From Blastocladiella britannica (taxonomy: Eukaryota > Blastocladiomycota > Blastocladiomycetes > Blastocladiales > Blastocladiaceae): a stretch of 40,455 nt of DNA. Below are positions 1 to 10,459 of the stretch, in pieces (positions within the stretch are counted from its first letter, which is position 1; each line of letters starts with the position of its first letter). Both the position numbers and the translations under genes were made by a program. Where the stretch lies: contig MU624614.1 of assembly GCA_025349905.2 (NCBI GenBank), positions 1-40,455 of the forward strand, in the 5' to 3' direction. Under the pieces are notes generated by a model. The model was not told the DNA's origin, did no database searches, and worked only from the letters and a program-made list of their open reading frames with translations.

Positions 1-1386
1 GGCAACTTCGGCCCCGCTGGCTGGCAATCTCGCTGGCACCCACATTTTCGGGATCGGGATGGGGGTATTGGATCGGTCGTGGAATGACAGCTCGGAATTC
101 CGGTCGCATGATCGGACTGAGATAATGCTCGTGGAATTCCAGCAAGAAAAAGCAACGAGAAAAACAGCTTGGTTTGGCCATCAGAAAGTCAGGGATCAGA
201 GAGTGGTGCAGGAAAAACAAGGACTGAAGAATTCCATTGGCGATAAAACGGACGTTTTGTTCCACTTCACTTCCATCACAGAATTCCAACACCTGAACTC
301 TGTTCAGTGCGCAGCCGTGCACCGCAAAAGTGGCAGTTTGTTTTTTGAAGTTTGGGAATTTTGCTTCCATAATGGGAAATGGGCGAAGAATTTTAACTTT
401 AATATCAGATACTTGTGCATGGTCACCAAAGGTGGATCCGTAGCAGTTGTTCTTTTTCAAGTCTCTATTTCTGCATTCAATCATTAAAATAGTATCAGCT
501 TAAGAAAATAGATGATCATGCAGCTAATGTACCTTGGTGGTCACTGAAAATTGGCGTGGCTCTCACAGTCAATTGGTCTAGTTGTTTTAAGGTTGTGCCA
601 CAAGCCATAGTACTGGTGTAAGGCCTGGATCGGCGTGATCGTGATCATGCTGAATGTAAAACAGGTAGGCAGCTTGAGCATTGTACCTCTCACAAGTCCA
701 ATCTCGCCAAAGGACTCCACAACCTGGATCAATACAGTCAGGAATACTCTAGATGGGTTTAAATCTCGTCAGGTTTATGGACGTGAATACCGTTAAAATG
801 CTTGACATCGGTTGCGCGGCCCGAAACCAAGGATCTGCCGCTGTGCGATGCGAGCGGGCATGATTCAGTTCAATGTCGGCTAAAATACTAATCCTACGTC
901 AGTTCGCAAGAGTATGATACTGGTCGCTTGAAAATAGGCCTCAAATGCTCCTCCCATCGTGTCAAAGCGAGTGAGGAGCAGCGGCAGCAAGGGTAACGTT
1001 GGATCCGCGCCGCAGCCAATCGAGAAACACGTCCGTAACGTCCGTATTCAATTTAAGCCAGCAAGAATGGGCCAAGCGCGGTTAAAGTTAGGAGTACTTA
1101 TCAAAGGGCGTATATTTGCAATAAAGTTCAATTCTGCTACCAGCGCGAACGGATATAGCGCTATTGTTTAAATTGACAGCGAGATTCAATGGTCACTCAT
1201 GTTGAGTGAAAAAAAAAGGTCTGGGAAATGCTGGCCAAAGAAAAAAAAGGTAAGTTCAAAGCCAAACAAAAATGCAGGCGGGAACGAACTGAAAGTGGCA
1301 CATGGGCAACGAATGACAAATGGGCAAAGCTCTTCATTCCCATTCCGGCTCCAGAGATCGCAAAGTAAAAACACAAACGAAAAAAG
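1..1386. other. Stretch without a supportable gene
   Basis: Open frames here (for example 59-487 on the plus strand and 541-732 on the minus strand) are short, have no family resemblance and lack the GC-rich composition of the real genes further on. The first 900 bases are visibly more AT-rich than the coding regions. The sequence ggaattcc or gaattcc recurs several times in the first 300 bases without forming a clear tandem repeat. No tRNA, transposon terminal repeat or reverse-transcriptase signature was seen. The last few hundred bases probably hold the promoter and 5' leader of the permease gene. Confidence 0.5.
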
Positions 1387-3615
1387 ATGCCCTTCAACCG
1401 GCCATCAATCTCGTCTCCGTCGTCTCCGCTGATTGCCAGGGCCGAAAGTGTGCACGGATCCGCCAAGAATCAACCCTTGCTGCTGCAAAAGCCTGTGACA
1501 GGTTCACAGGCTCAAAGCCAAAGCCAGCGGCCGTCCGCCACGCCCGATCAAGAAAATGCAGCGTATCTCGCGTGCCGCAAACTGATGGAGCCGTTTGCCG
1601 GCCATTGGGAACTGTGGGCGTTCATGCTCGGTATATTTGTTCATAATTATTTAAGGGATGCTGAGGGGACACGACTTTGACAAAGCTCTACATTAGGTGT
1701 CGTTATTTCGGCTCCTTTTGCCGGGTGGCAGACTGGTATTCTCTTTGGTTACTCCAACTTTATCATTGCGTTCGTGCTCTGTACCATCATGTACGTTGCC
1801 TTGGCGCTATCGATCGCTGAACTCGCGTCCGCGCTCCCGTTCGCGTCGGGTCCCGCGGCATTTGCGCAGGCTGCCTTCAGCTCGGGTGTTGGCGCGTTCA
1901 CGGGGATCGTTTACACCATCTCGTACACGGTGCTGAGCGCAACCGTGCTCACATTACTAAGTTACCTGATCGAGACCATCATCCCCAACGCGACTAAAGC
2001 TCCTGCCGCGGTCTGGTGGATCCTCATTTCCATCGTCATGGTGACATCCCACTGGAGCCCAAAATTCTTTTTCCGGTCCACGGTCGTGGGGACAGTGTAC
2101 TCGTGCCTGCTGCTGGTCATGTTTGCCATTGCCATGATGGTGTTTGGCAAGGAAGGGTATCCGCCAACTGTGCCTGTCGCCGGGAACACGATTGGAAATG
2201 AGCTCGTTCAAACCTCGTGCTCGATGGGCGACGGGCCTATGGCACAAGTATCTTGGAAGGGTATTGTGCAGGCGTTTCCGTTTGCGTGCTGGTATGCTCC
2301 CTTTTTAACCGACTAAGTGAGACTCTCCAACCAACTTCATAAATATAGGCTCTATATTGGAATTGAAGCATTCCCAGTAACGGCCGAGGAAACAAAGTCC
2401 AACTTGTACGACAGCCGCGCGCCCAAGTCTGTGATTGCAGCGACGGCGATGCTGGTGGCGTTCGGGATCTTATGCATTGTTGCGTCGCCCGCGGCAGCCG
2501 ACCCGTACCTGGCGATATTTGCCGTGTCTGACCACCCGACCCTCGACCGCCTCGTCAAGCTGGCGTGCGCTAGACTCCCAGCATCGATGACACCAGTTCC
2601 GGACGTGTGCGACCCGGCTTCGTACGCCAATGGCATGTTCGTGGGACCCACAGGACCTATTTCGACGGCGCTGATTGTGCTTACGCTGCTGCCACCTGTC
2701 TATACCTCGTTGACGACCAGCACCTTTGCGGCGGCGCGTCATATTTACACGCTCTCGCGGTACAGTCTACTCTTTCCTCTCATGGTGGAACTTCACTAAA
2801 CCCGCAAAAAAAAAAAAAAAACAGGTCAGGCGTGATCCCAACCAAAATCTCCATCACCACGAAACACGGATCCCCCTTTTACGCGACGGTGCTCGCAGCC
2901 GTGATCCAGATCGCGATCGCAGCGCTCGTGCAAGCCGGGTACTCGATTGCGACCAGCAACGGTACGGTCGAGTCGACCGATCCGTTGTGTCCTTCAGGTG
3001 GAGCACTGCTGTCACTTAACATTCTCAAAGTGTCGGCGTGGGTCTCGTTTGCGACATACGTGCTCCAGTTTGCCGCGTACATTGCCGTGCAAAGACGGCT
3101 TCCAACGCTTCCGCGGCCGTTCACGTCCCCGCTGGGCCGCGCAGGTGCCGCGGTTGGGGTGACTATTGCTGCAGTGTTTGGGCTAGTGGGCCCGCTGACG
3201 ACTACCGCAGAGGATCGCGGGTTCTACGCGGTCATTATGGCCGCGGCATTGGCGATCATGGTCGTGTTTGCCGTGTACTGGAAGCTGGTCGCACAGGCCC
3301 GGACGGCGTTGTCGCCTGAGCGCATTTTCGTCCGGTTCGTTTTTTATTTTTCTACTTCTTACTCCAGTGAAACCTCACACCAAATTTATCTTGTGCAGTC
3401 GCCAACTGGATAAGCTCCACCACCAGCGCGTCAGTATTGCTATGGTCTCCGATACAAAGTCCCAAGCGCAGTCTCAATCCAGTTCGTTGACGGTAACCAC
3501 GCCGGGAAAGACATCCACCAAGTCGAGTGGAGTGGGGATTTCTGCTGCTCTGTTACGCACTGTCGCAATGCTTCCTTCTCCTGGCAACAACACATTGCCT
3601 GGTCCCAAGCCGTGA
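1387..3615 (+). CDS. APC-family permease, ethanolamine/amino-acid type, five exons
   Basis: Proposed exons are 1387-1630, 1697-2291, 2349-2759, 2825-3334 and 3399-3615, giving 658 residues with phases that join cleanly. The product is a multi-spanning plasma-membrane transporter of the amino acid-polyamine-organocation superfamily. Seen: a hydrophilic N-terminal tail of about 75 residues, then the family's TM1 unwound segment (GVVISAPFAGWQTG), a TM2/TM3 pair with SIAELASALPFASGPAAF, a conserved IEAFPVTAEETK helix in the middle, and at least ten hydrophobic segments. The GIEAFPVTAEE and FAGW motifs resemble bacterial and fungal ethanolamine permeases more than yeast amino-acid permeases, so ethanolamine is the best substrate guess, but this is inference. 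The third intron has a run of sixteen A bases directly before its CAG acceptor. The C-terminal exon is a Ser/Thr/Gln-rich cytosolic tail. The start is the first ATG that keeps the frame open into exon 2. Confidence 0.82.
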
Positions 3616-3785
3616 TGTTTTTTTGATGAGGATCAGTATTTTATCAGGTTTAGAGTGAAGTGTATGGAAGAGCTAGAAGTCCCAAATGAAGTCTTTGAAA
3701 ATTTTACCAAAAGTTACATGGAATATCATATTGGGATCGGTCCGTTGTTTTGTCGTCCTGCCCCGTACCGCACACAGTATTTTGA

Positions 3786-5375
3786 TCGATTCCGCGCATC
3801 GCGCGCGTCCACTTTATACTAGATATCGCGAATGGTGCCCTACGAGCCGTGGCCTGGGCAGACGACCAAACTGGCGATGATACCACCCGTATCCTGGCCG
3901 ACCTACCGCCGTCGCTGGTTGTGGCCGCCATCCCCGAACTATACCCTTGCCGAGACATTTGCGATGCATCCCTACTGCTGTACGCAGTGACGCGACTGGT
4001 TGGTTTACGCGGCAGTGATCCGCAACTGCTCGATTTCCAGGCCCTGGACATATTACCGCCGTGCCTTTCGATTGATTGCGGTCTCGGTACTGGCACCATA
4101 CGGCTCATGGTCGTGCCGACAATGAATGAACGTGGCAACGTCATTGATCTGGCGCAAGTGCTGGAAGATATGTTTTTCCTGGCCAAAACGTGTATTGAGG
4201 GCCAGGTTCGGTCGCTGGCGGCCCGAGAGCCCGCGTGGGGTGAGCATCCTCGGTCCTCATCATCATCATCATCATCTGGCAATCACAAAGAACAACTCAA
4301 AGCGGTGGTGGCCGTCCCACTGGGCTCCACCGACGCACAGCGGCAAGCATTTCGTGACGCGGCGACACGGGCCGGCATCAATGTATTGCGGTGCATCAAT
4401 GACACGACCGCGGCGATGGTCGCCCATTCCTCAGACAACCCGGCAACACCGAACGAGATCATGGCCGTGGCCGTGCACGTGGGCTCGCACGCGGTGCGCG
4501 CGGCGCTGTATTCGATCGAGGATGGGATCTTTGAAGTACTGCACCACGCCACGGTCGCGGTCCCATCGGCGGCAACGTTGAACTCACGGGATCTGGTGCC
4601 AGTGATGGATAGGGCCATCTCCGGCGCACTCGATGGCACCAACGTTCCGCGGTCTGCCATCCAGCACCTGGTTCTCACCGGCACCACTATCGTTCCCACC
4701 ATCGACGAAATGCCGCTGTTCGGCCTGATCCATGCCGAAGTCCACATGCTCCGCGACCCATCGCACACGGTCGCCGCCGGATCTGCCCGCCAAGCCCAGC
4801 ACCTTTCTCCAAGCCACTACCCGACCGATTTCATGTGCATCTTTGAGGTGTCGGTGCTGACGATCGCCGTGGCCACCGCCGACGGCCTGGCCGCGGTGCT
4901 GGTGGCCCGCAACACGACGATTCCGACCGTGCAACGGCGCACATTCACCACTGCGTTCGACGGGCAGACGTCGGTGCGTGTTCCACTGGTGGTCGGGCAG
5001 CGGGCGTTGGCCGCGGATAACTTGGCGACGGCGATCGAGATCGAGGTGCATGGGATTCGGCCGCGACCCCGAGGGGTGCCGAAGATCTTGGTGGAGGCCA
5101 GGATTGATGCTGACAACTCGGTGATAACGGTGCGGGCCGCGGTACTCGAAGATGACGACGAGAACGATGACCAAGAAAATGAAGAGGTCAGCCCACGACC
5201 CGGGGAGGTGACGGTGCGGGCCGAGGTGCCGTGGGCGGGACTGACCAAGGACGACATTGAGCGCATGATTGTGGAGGCCGAGCGCGAAGCCGACGCTGAC
5301 GAGGCGATGCGCGACGACGCCATGTACACGGTCGGGCGGGTGGCCAATGGGTTGCTGCCTGCCCTTCCACGATAA
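3786..5375 (+). CDS. Divergent Hsp70-like protein lacking the ATPase motifs
   Basis: The frame is open from 3786 but has no upstream ATG before the Hsp70-like part, so the first exon or true start is unresolved. A GTG lies in frame at 3849; a short spliced 5' exon between about 3690 and 3785 is likely. Counted from 3849 there are 508 residues. Around residues 153-198 the subdomain resembling AVVTVPAYF..QRQA..AG..VLR.INEPTAAA is clear (AVVAVPLGSTDAQRQA, NVLRCINDTTAAMVAH). DPSHTVAAGSARQAQ matches the DPDEAVA.GAA.QA helix. The substrate-binding beta domain shows TTIPT, FTTAFDGQTSV and PRGVPKI, and the lid begins LTKDDIERM. Missing: the phosphate-1 loop (DLGTT), the phosphate-2 loop (DLGGGT, here AVHVGSHAV) and the GGS..P adenosine motif (here TGTTIVP). 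A Ser9 run encoded by TCA repeats (about 4257-4276) and an acidic insert (EDDDENDDQ) are extra. Probably an ATP-independent or regulatory Hsp70 paralogue. Confidence 0.72.
   Translation, partial: SIPRIARVHFILDIANGALRAVAWADDQTGDDTTRILADLPPSLVVAAIPELYPCRDICDASLLLYAVTRLVGLRGSDPQLLDFQALDILPPCLSIDCGLGTGTIRLMVVPTMNERGNVIDLAQVLEDMFFLAKTCIEGQVRSLAAREPAWGEHPRSSSSSSSSGNHKEQLKAVVAVPLGSTDAQRQAFRDAATRAGINVLRCINDTTAAMVAHSSDNPATPNEIMAVAVHVGSHAVRAALYSIEDGIFEVLHHATVAVPSAATLNSRDLVPVMDRAISGALDGTNVPRSAIQHLVLTGTTIVPTIDEMPLFGLIHAEVHMLRDPSHTVAAGSARQAQHLSPSHYPTDFMCIFEVSVLTIAVATADGLAAVLVARNTTIPTVQRRTFTTAFDGQTSVRVPLVVGQRALAADNLATAIEIEVHGIRPRPRGVPKILVEARIDADNSVITVRAAVLEDDDENDDQENEEVSPRPGEVTVRAEVPWAGLTKDDIERMIVEAEREADADEAMRDDAMYTVGRVANGLLPALPR
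4257..4276 (+). repeat. TCA trinucleotide run encoding poly-Ser
   Basis: About seven tandem TCA units inside the Hsp70-like gene, read as serine. It sits in a loop with no counterpart in canonical Hsp70 and is a likely length-variable microsatellite. Confidence 0.85.
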
Positions 5376-5825
5376 GAAATAAATATTTGGGGGAACAAAA
5401 TAAGCCGCGGTAAAGTAGCAACCCTTACACGCGACGTCACGTGATGGCGGTGGATAGTTTTTTTTTGACCACCACTTGAACATCAACGAAATGCTGGACC
5501 CTCTCTTCCCGCTTTTGCACCTTCTGACAATATGGTACTTTTTTTGCTCGCTTTTAACGTTATATTCGTGGTCCTGCCGTGCAACGCTTATTGGAGTACC
5601 GAAATAAACCGACTGCTTTTCGATACCAGTTACTCGAGCCCGGGCGCCCATGCGCTGGCTGTGTAAACTGTATGAGAAATGATTGGCTGTTTATACGAGA
5701 CCGCCCTGCACGCTCGTTTCACGCCTGGAAGCATATTGCACCGATGCCGGAATCAAATTGATGCTATCTATCAAGAGCATACACCACTGAGCACTCTGAG
5801 AATGACCAAAGTTCTCACCAAAACT
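5376..5825 (+). other. Intergenic region upstream of the uS19 gene
   Basis: 450 bases between the Hsp70-like stop and the proposed uS19 start. It contains a T-rich stretch near 5458-5467 and two GT-containing donor-like sites near 5661-5675 (gtgtaa, gtatga) that could belong to a short non-coding or minimal first exon of the ribosomal gene. No open frame with family resemblance is present. Confidence 0.4.
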
Positions 5826-6345
5826 ATGACAAAACAGGCTGACGATCTCAAGAAGAAGCGTACCTTCCGCAAGTTCACCTACCGTGGTGTTGAGCTCGAG
5901 GCTCTCATGGACCTGACCTCGGAGCAGGTATTGTATATCTTTTTTTTTTTTGCTTTTATTCTTGGCAAAGCAACAGAATACTGATAAAAACAAAATATGA
6001 CAGCTCGTTGAGCTCGTGCACTGCCGTGCCCGCCGTCGCTTCCAGCGCGGACTCAAGCGCAAGCCCCTTGCCCTGATCAAGAAGCTGCGCAAGTCGCGCC
6101 AGGAGGCGGTGGAGAACGAGAAGCCCGCGACCGTCAAGACTCACCTCCGCAACATGATCATTGTCCCCGAGATGATCGGCTCCGTTGTCGGCGTTTACAA
6201 CGGCAAGACGTTCAACCCGGTCGAGATCCGCCCCGAGATGGTCGGCCACTACCTTGGCGAGTTCTCGATCTCGTACAAGCCGGTCAAGCACGGTCGCCCC
6301 GGTATCGGTGCCACCAACTCGTCGCGTTTCGTGCCCCTCAAGTAA
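5826..6345 (+). CDS. RPS15: 40S ribosomal protein uS19 (RPS15), two exons
   Basis: Exons 5826-5927 and 6004-6345 give 147 residues, the usual length for eukaryotic uS19. It is a component of the small-subunit head near the A and P sites, needed for 40S maturation and export. Seen: [19 protein letters not shown] at the N-terminus, then [12 protein letters not shown], the highly conserved [18 protein letters not shown] and the C-terminal [17 protein letters not shown]. The intron (5928-6003) has a GTATTG donor followed by a T run. Two in-frame ATGs precede the conserved part, at 5802 and 5826; the second gives the family length and is preferred. The sequence aacag just before GCTGACGATCTC could also be an acceptor, in which case a short first exon lies upstream. 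Codon use is strongly C-ending, as expected for a highly expressed gene. Confidence 0.96.
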
Positions 6346-6416
6346 ACAAATTCAAAAATATCAGTTTTTTTTACTTGGCTTTCATTTCTCTTTCTTTGTT
6401 GCACTGTCCTTGAATA

Positions 6417-7341
6417 ATGCACTCGAATTGGCGTCCTGACCACTTTTGGATCGACTTTGATGGTACACTCACTGCTGCCGACACGATCGCGGCGCTGGGC
6501 GAGTACGCGTCCTCCGTATCGCACACCGAGTCGGCATGGGACGATGCCGTTGCCGCGTACCTGGCCGACTACGCCGAGGCAGTGAAATCGACGCCAGTAC
6601 CACCATTCCCAGTCCCACCAATCTTGAGCCAAATCGACAATCCCGCCGTTCGTCAAGCGTTGGCGGTAGTGGCCGCACACATTGCAGCGGTTCGGCCGGC
6701 CGAAGACGCGTCGCTGGCCCGAATCCATCGCGCGGGCATATTTCGCGGTCTCTCTGCCCGCGGACTGACCGAGGCCGTGCAACACCGCGTCGAACTGGCC
6801 GCCGGAGCATTGGACGCGTTGGCGGCGTTTGGAGACCGCGTGACCGTGTGCTCGGTCAATTGGTCGGCCGATTGGATCGCTGGCGCACTCTCTCCTTGGT
6901 GTGGTCGCGACATTTGCTGCTCTGATCTGGCGTGGAATGGGGAGATGGAGGTGTCAACGGGGATCCAGCCCACGATCGTGGACGGCATGGACAAGCTTGC
7001 GACCATGCAAAGACGGGGATTTAAGCCGAACGTGTTGGTCGTGGCGGTTGGGGATGCCATCAACGATCTTCCTTGCCTGCGCACGTGCTTCTTTTAACAT
7101 TGCAGAAATTGAGACTGATACAAGAAAAAAAAAAGTGGCAGCAGACGTTGGGATCCTCCTTCGACACAGCGGAAGCATTGGAACTGGATCTCTGCGCGCG
7201 GTGCTGGACAAGGCCGCAGTCTCAGTGGTGGATCTGACAGCCGACTCACTTCTCGCACACCTGGCAATTGCTCGCAACGACCGGCAGCCAACCGTGTTCC
7301 TGGCCACCAGTTGGGCACAAATCTCGGCACTGATCCAGTAG
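6417..7341 (+). CDS. HAD-superfamily phosphatase, Cto1/phosphoserine-phosphatase-like, two exons
   Basis: Seen: motif I near the N-terminus (FWIDFDGTLT, nucleophile Asp and acid/base Asp), a helical cap, motif II in VTVCSVNWS, and motif IV GDAINDLPCL near the end of exon 1. Exon 1 must be joined to the frame of VGILLRHSG. No GT donor gives the right phase. A GC-AG intron from 7081 to 7135 does, producing PCLLAADVGILL, which is what fungal Cto1-type HAD proteins show at this place. The product is then 289 residues. The likely activity is hydrolysis of a small phosphorylated metabolite in the cytosol; the substrate cannot be told from sequence. The gene ends 22 bases before the VPS45 stop, convergently. 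The start ATG at 6417 lies 8 codons before the family's conserved first strand, so no N-terminal targeting signal is expected. Confidence 0.8.
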
Positions 7342-7363
7342 CACAAATATATTCATGATTTTC

Positions 7364-9308
7364 TCACATGGGCGAAATCCGGTACGCAAACGTGTCGTGC
7401 ACCTGCTTCATAAAGCTATTGGAAAATGGATCGTCAGAAAAAACCGTGCCAATATACAAAGGAAAAAAAGGAAATGTACCTCTGACTGTTGAGCACCGTG
7501 TGCCCGCCGACGACTATCCGCACACCGGGTGTGGCCGCACTCAGCTGCGCAGCGAACCGTGCCTCCTCATACGTACACCCGCCAATCACAAACACAATCA
7601 CGTCGGCCGCCCGTGCCGTCGCATTCCCGCCCGGACCCGCACCACTGAAACCGCTAGCACTAGCGGCCACCGGATCCACGAACGGGAACTGTGCCTCTTT
7701 CAATTTCCCGCGCACCAGCGCCTCCAGCGTCGCATGCATTTTGGGCGCGTGCTGCGTGTACACGTTCTCGACGCCCTTGAGGCCGCGGAACACCGACTTG
7801 CCGAGCATTCGGGTCTTGTCCAGGAGCACGTCGGCGGACGCAGCCGCACCGCCGGCGCCACTGACACTGCTGCCCGACGCGGCGACTGCGGTGCCCGCGC
7901 CCGACCCGCCCGGCCCATCGGGCAAGCCGTATTTGACCAAACAGTCGATCAGGGCCAGTTGCGGGGCCGATGCACCGCCGCCGGCTGGGGACGCTAGGTG
8001 CTGGGCCATGGCGGCCATGGTCGGGCTACGTGGGTCTCGGAGCGCCAGCAACGCCACCAGTTTGACTTTAAGATCAACGGGGACTGTATCGTCGCGCAAG
8101 ACCGCCCACACGCCCTCGGTCTGGTCGCGCGGATCACAGGCCACGTTCTGCTCGGCCTCCGAGACCTTGAGCAACCCGTAAGCGTCGACGACGCGCGACA
8201 GTTCCGACGTCAGCGCCACGTGCTTGGCGACGTTGCCCGCGAGCTTGCGCACTTCCGGGTACGCGTCGACAAACTTCTTCATGTCGGCGATGGACTCGAA
8301 CGTCGCGTGCGCGGCGGTCTTGGACTGGTACTCGTCCAAGTACCGCTTGATCGCGAACCCCAGGTCGCCGAAATTCGAGTGCAGGTGCTGTGCGTAGAAC
8401 CGGTCGTCGTGCGCGGCCAGTGGGACTTGCTTGAGATCGGCGGCAATCCCGTCGACGTGCGCCAGGTCCACAATCCCGCGGTCGATCCCAATCAGCTCAT
8501 GCACCATCGCTTGGTACGTCCACTGCGCGAGCAACGGAGTGGTCGGGTCCGACCGTCGGTCCAGCAGCAGTAAGGTCGCGGGCGCCAGCGAGTTGGGCCC
8601 ACGGACCGATCCGGGCCCGTCAAACAACCCCGGCTCGCCGTTCCCGGACCCGGTCGCAAACGCCATTTCGTGGGCGAGCCGCTTGGCCAATGGCGACGCA
8701 CCCGCGTACCGGATCACGGGCCGGCGACGGAGCGCCAGGCACGTGGCGACCAGCGCGTCCACCGTGCGCTGCAGCGAGTTGGGGTCCCAGTCGGCCAGCG
8801 ACCCGGCGTACACGGGCCAGGCCGCCGGGTCCATGTCGAGCGCGTATAGCGCTGGGGTGATGGCGGTAAAGTCTAAGAACACTTCCACTACGTCCCGGAC
8901 GCGCTCGTGCACGTCGGCCTCGGCCAGTTTCTCGAGCGCCATCTTCTTCACCACATTGCTAAAGTACAGGTGGTACTCGGCGTACTTGGGCGACCGCAGT
9001 TCGGCTGCCAGTAGCGCGAGCGATTCGGGCGTGGGCCGCACAAAGCAGACGCATTTCAGGTGGGCCATGCGGTCGCGTGGCGCCGGGTTGTCGATGCGAT
9101 CGACTAGGTACACGTCGGCGGCCAGCAGTCGCGACTGCGAGAACACGGCCGAGACCAGCGGCGTCGTGTGCTGGTCCAGGAGCAGCACCTTCATTCCGGG
9201 GGCGCCGGGAGTGGAGATCATGGCCTGGATGTACGACTGGGCGGCGGCAAGAATGTCCAGAGACGCCGAGGCGGGCGGTACTGCCGTCGTTGCTGATGAT
9301 GTAGCCAT
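7364..9308 (-). CDS. VPS45: Sec1/Munc18-family protein Vps45, two exons
   Basis: Exons 9308-7480 and 7415-7364 on the minus strand encode 626 residues, slightly longer than yeast Vps45 (577). Sec1/Munc18 proteins clasp SNARE bundles; Vps45 acts with Tlg2/Pep12-type syntaxins in trans-Golgi to endosome fusion. Seen: after a Ser/Ala-rich start, MKVLLLDQHTT, VYLVDRID, LKCVCFVRPT, ELRSPKYAEYHLYFSNV and LAEADVHE, all in Vps45 order; domain 3 with LLLDRRSDPTTPLL.QWTYQAMVHEL; and the C-terminal strand VIVFVIGGCTYEEAR. The last exon supplies SFMKQVHD, as Vps45 ends shortly after a .SF... motif. A Gly/Ala-rich insertion around residues 460-510 is unlike yeast. The 66-nt final intron has a GTACAT donor. 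The gene shares a 140-bp divergent promoter with VPS68. Confidence 0.95.
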
Positions 9309-9448
9309 TTTTTTGATATAGTGGGATTGCGAGGATCGTGAGTGAGGAAATCGAAAGAGGACGGGGAGATGGGAAAACCACCCAGGACTTCTCTTTCCAC
9401 TTAAAAAAAAACGCTCAACGACTCAACGACCCACATACCAAAAGAAAT
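9309..9448. promoter_or_regulatory. Shared divergent promoter of VPS45 and VPS68
   Basis: Only 140 bases separate the two start codons, which face away from each other. The stretch contains an A tract (about 9402-9411) and AT-rich ends next to each ATG (catttttttgatat on the VPS45 side, aaaagaaat on the VPS68 side). Both promoters must lie in this interval or overlap the first exons. Confidence 0.6.
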
Positions 9449-10297
9449 ATGGCCACCATCCAGCAACACCAGCCGCGCCAGCAACAGCTGCCGTCGTGCT
9501 TCTACAAGGACTGCTTTTGCTTCAACTCGTCCGACTTTGCCGCCTACTGGCCCGAAATGATTGGCTATTCGTGCGGTGGGATTGTATGATATGGTCTCTT
9601 CTTATGAATGGCCGATTGGCTGACTGAGCTTAATATTATTCAGTTTGCGATTGGATGGTGGCTCTTCCTTGGTCCGCACTTATGTTTCTGTCTGTCCTTC
9701 ACCAAACTGACCGTACTCATTGAGTAGATGCCGTGATCTACGCCGGCTCGCATTCGCTGCCCGTGGCCATTCAGTTTGACGACTGGATTCCGGGCATCTT
9801 GTCCACCATGGCTCTGATCATGTATACTTTTATTCCTCGTCATTTTTTCTTCTCGTTGGTTCTTCTCACCTGAACAAAAAAAAAACAGGGTCAACTCGGT
9901 TGACAAAAACATTCTCAATGGCGGAGACACCATCTTTGGCGAGGGTATTGCGTGGAAGGCGCGTCTTTTCGCATTTATTGGCGTCGCTTTGGGCGTTGGC
10001 GCTCTTGGCGGATCCGTGGTACGTACACCTTGCTTTTTTTTATCTCCTGGATTCGTTCACTGACGTTGAAATGAACAGACAATCCTCGCCCTGAAATACA
10101 TTAACCAAGGGTACACGGGCACGAACCTGTGGTCGGGTCTGGCGATCGTGGGCCAAAATGTCTTGATCTTCATGAGGTACCTTTTTCAATTTCTTCGTTA
10201 TAGAAAAATACGCTGACGTATTCTCCACAGCGGCATGTGCCTCTGGTTGTTCCGCAATATTGAGCGCGGAAACGAGTACTCGATCGTTCTGGAATGA
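9449..10297 (+). CDS. VPS68: Vps68/TMEM50-family membrane protein, six exons
   Basis: Exons 9449-9583, 9644-9671, 9728-9821, 9889-10018, 10079-10176 and 10231-10297 join in phase to give 183 residues; yeast Vps68 has 184. Exon 2 is only 28 bases. Vps68 works with Vps55 and ESCRT at late endosomes; animal relatives are TMEM50A/B. Seen: a first membrane segment ending GWWLFLDAVIYAG, then the hallmark DDWIPGILSTM and a second segment followed by MVNSVDKN, an AWKARLF motif, then two more hydrophobic segments (FIGVALGVGALGGSV and the last one ending LWLFRNIE) and a short hydrophilic tail. The family has four membrane spans and this fits. Intron 3 ends in a ten-A run before CAG. Head-to-head with VPS45. 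Confidence 0.93.
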
Positions 10298-10459
10298 AAT
10301 ATATTTACATTTAGCAAGTACGCGATCGAAAAGACCCATCAATGGTGTCCAATCGAGAAATCACCCTGCCTTCCTATCCTCAAGTAACTTGGTGAACCGA
10401 GTGGCAGCATTTTCATGTCCGTTTGCCAAAGCTGCTTACAACAAAAATTGAGCAAAAGA

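Noticed and set aside
59..487. 142-codon open frame at the window start
   Set aside because: AT-rich, no family resemblance and unlike the GC-rich coding regions nearby.
959..1171. 70-codon frame beginning with GTG
   Set aside because: No ATG, short, and no similarity; eukaryotic genes do not normally start with GTG.
9402..9411. A-tract as a possible retrotransposon tail
   Set aside because: No flanking duplication or coding remnant; simple homopolymer in a promoter.
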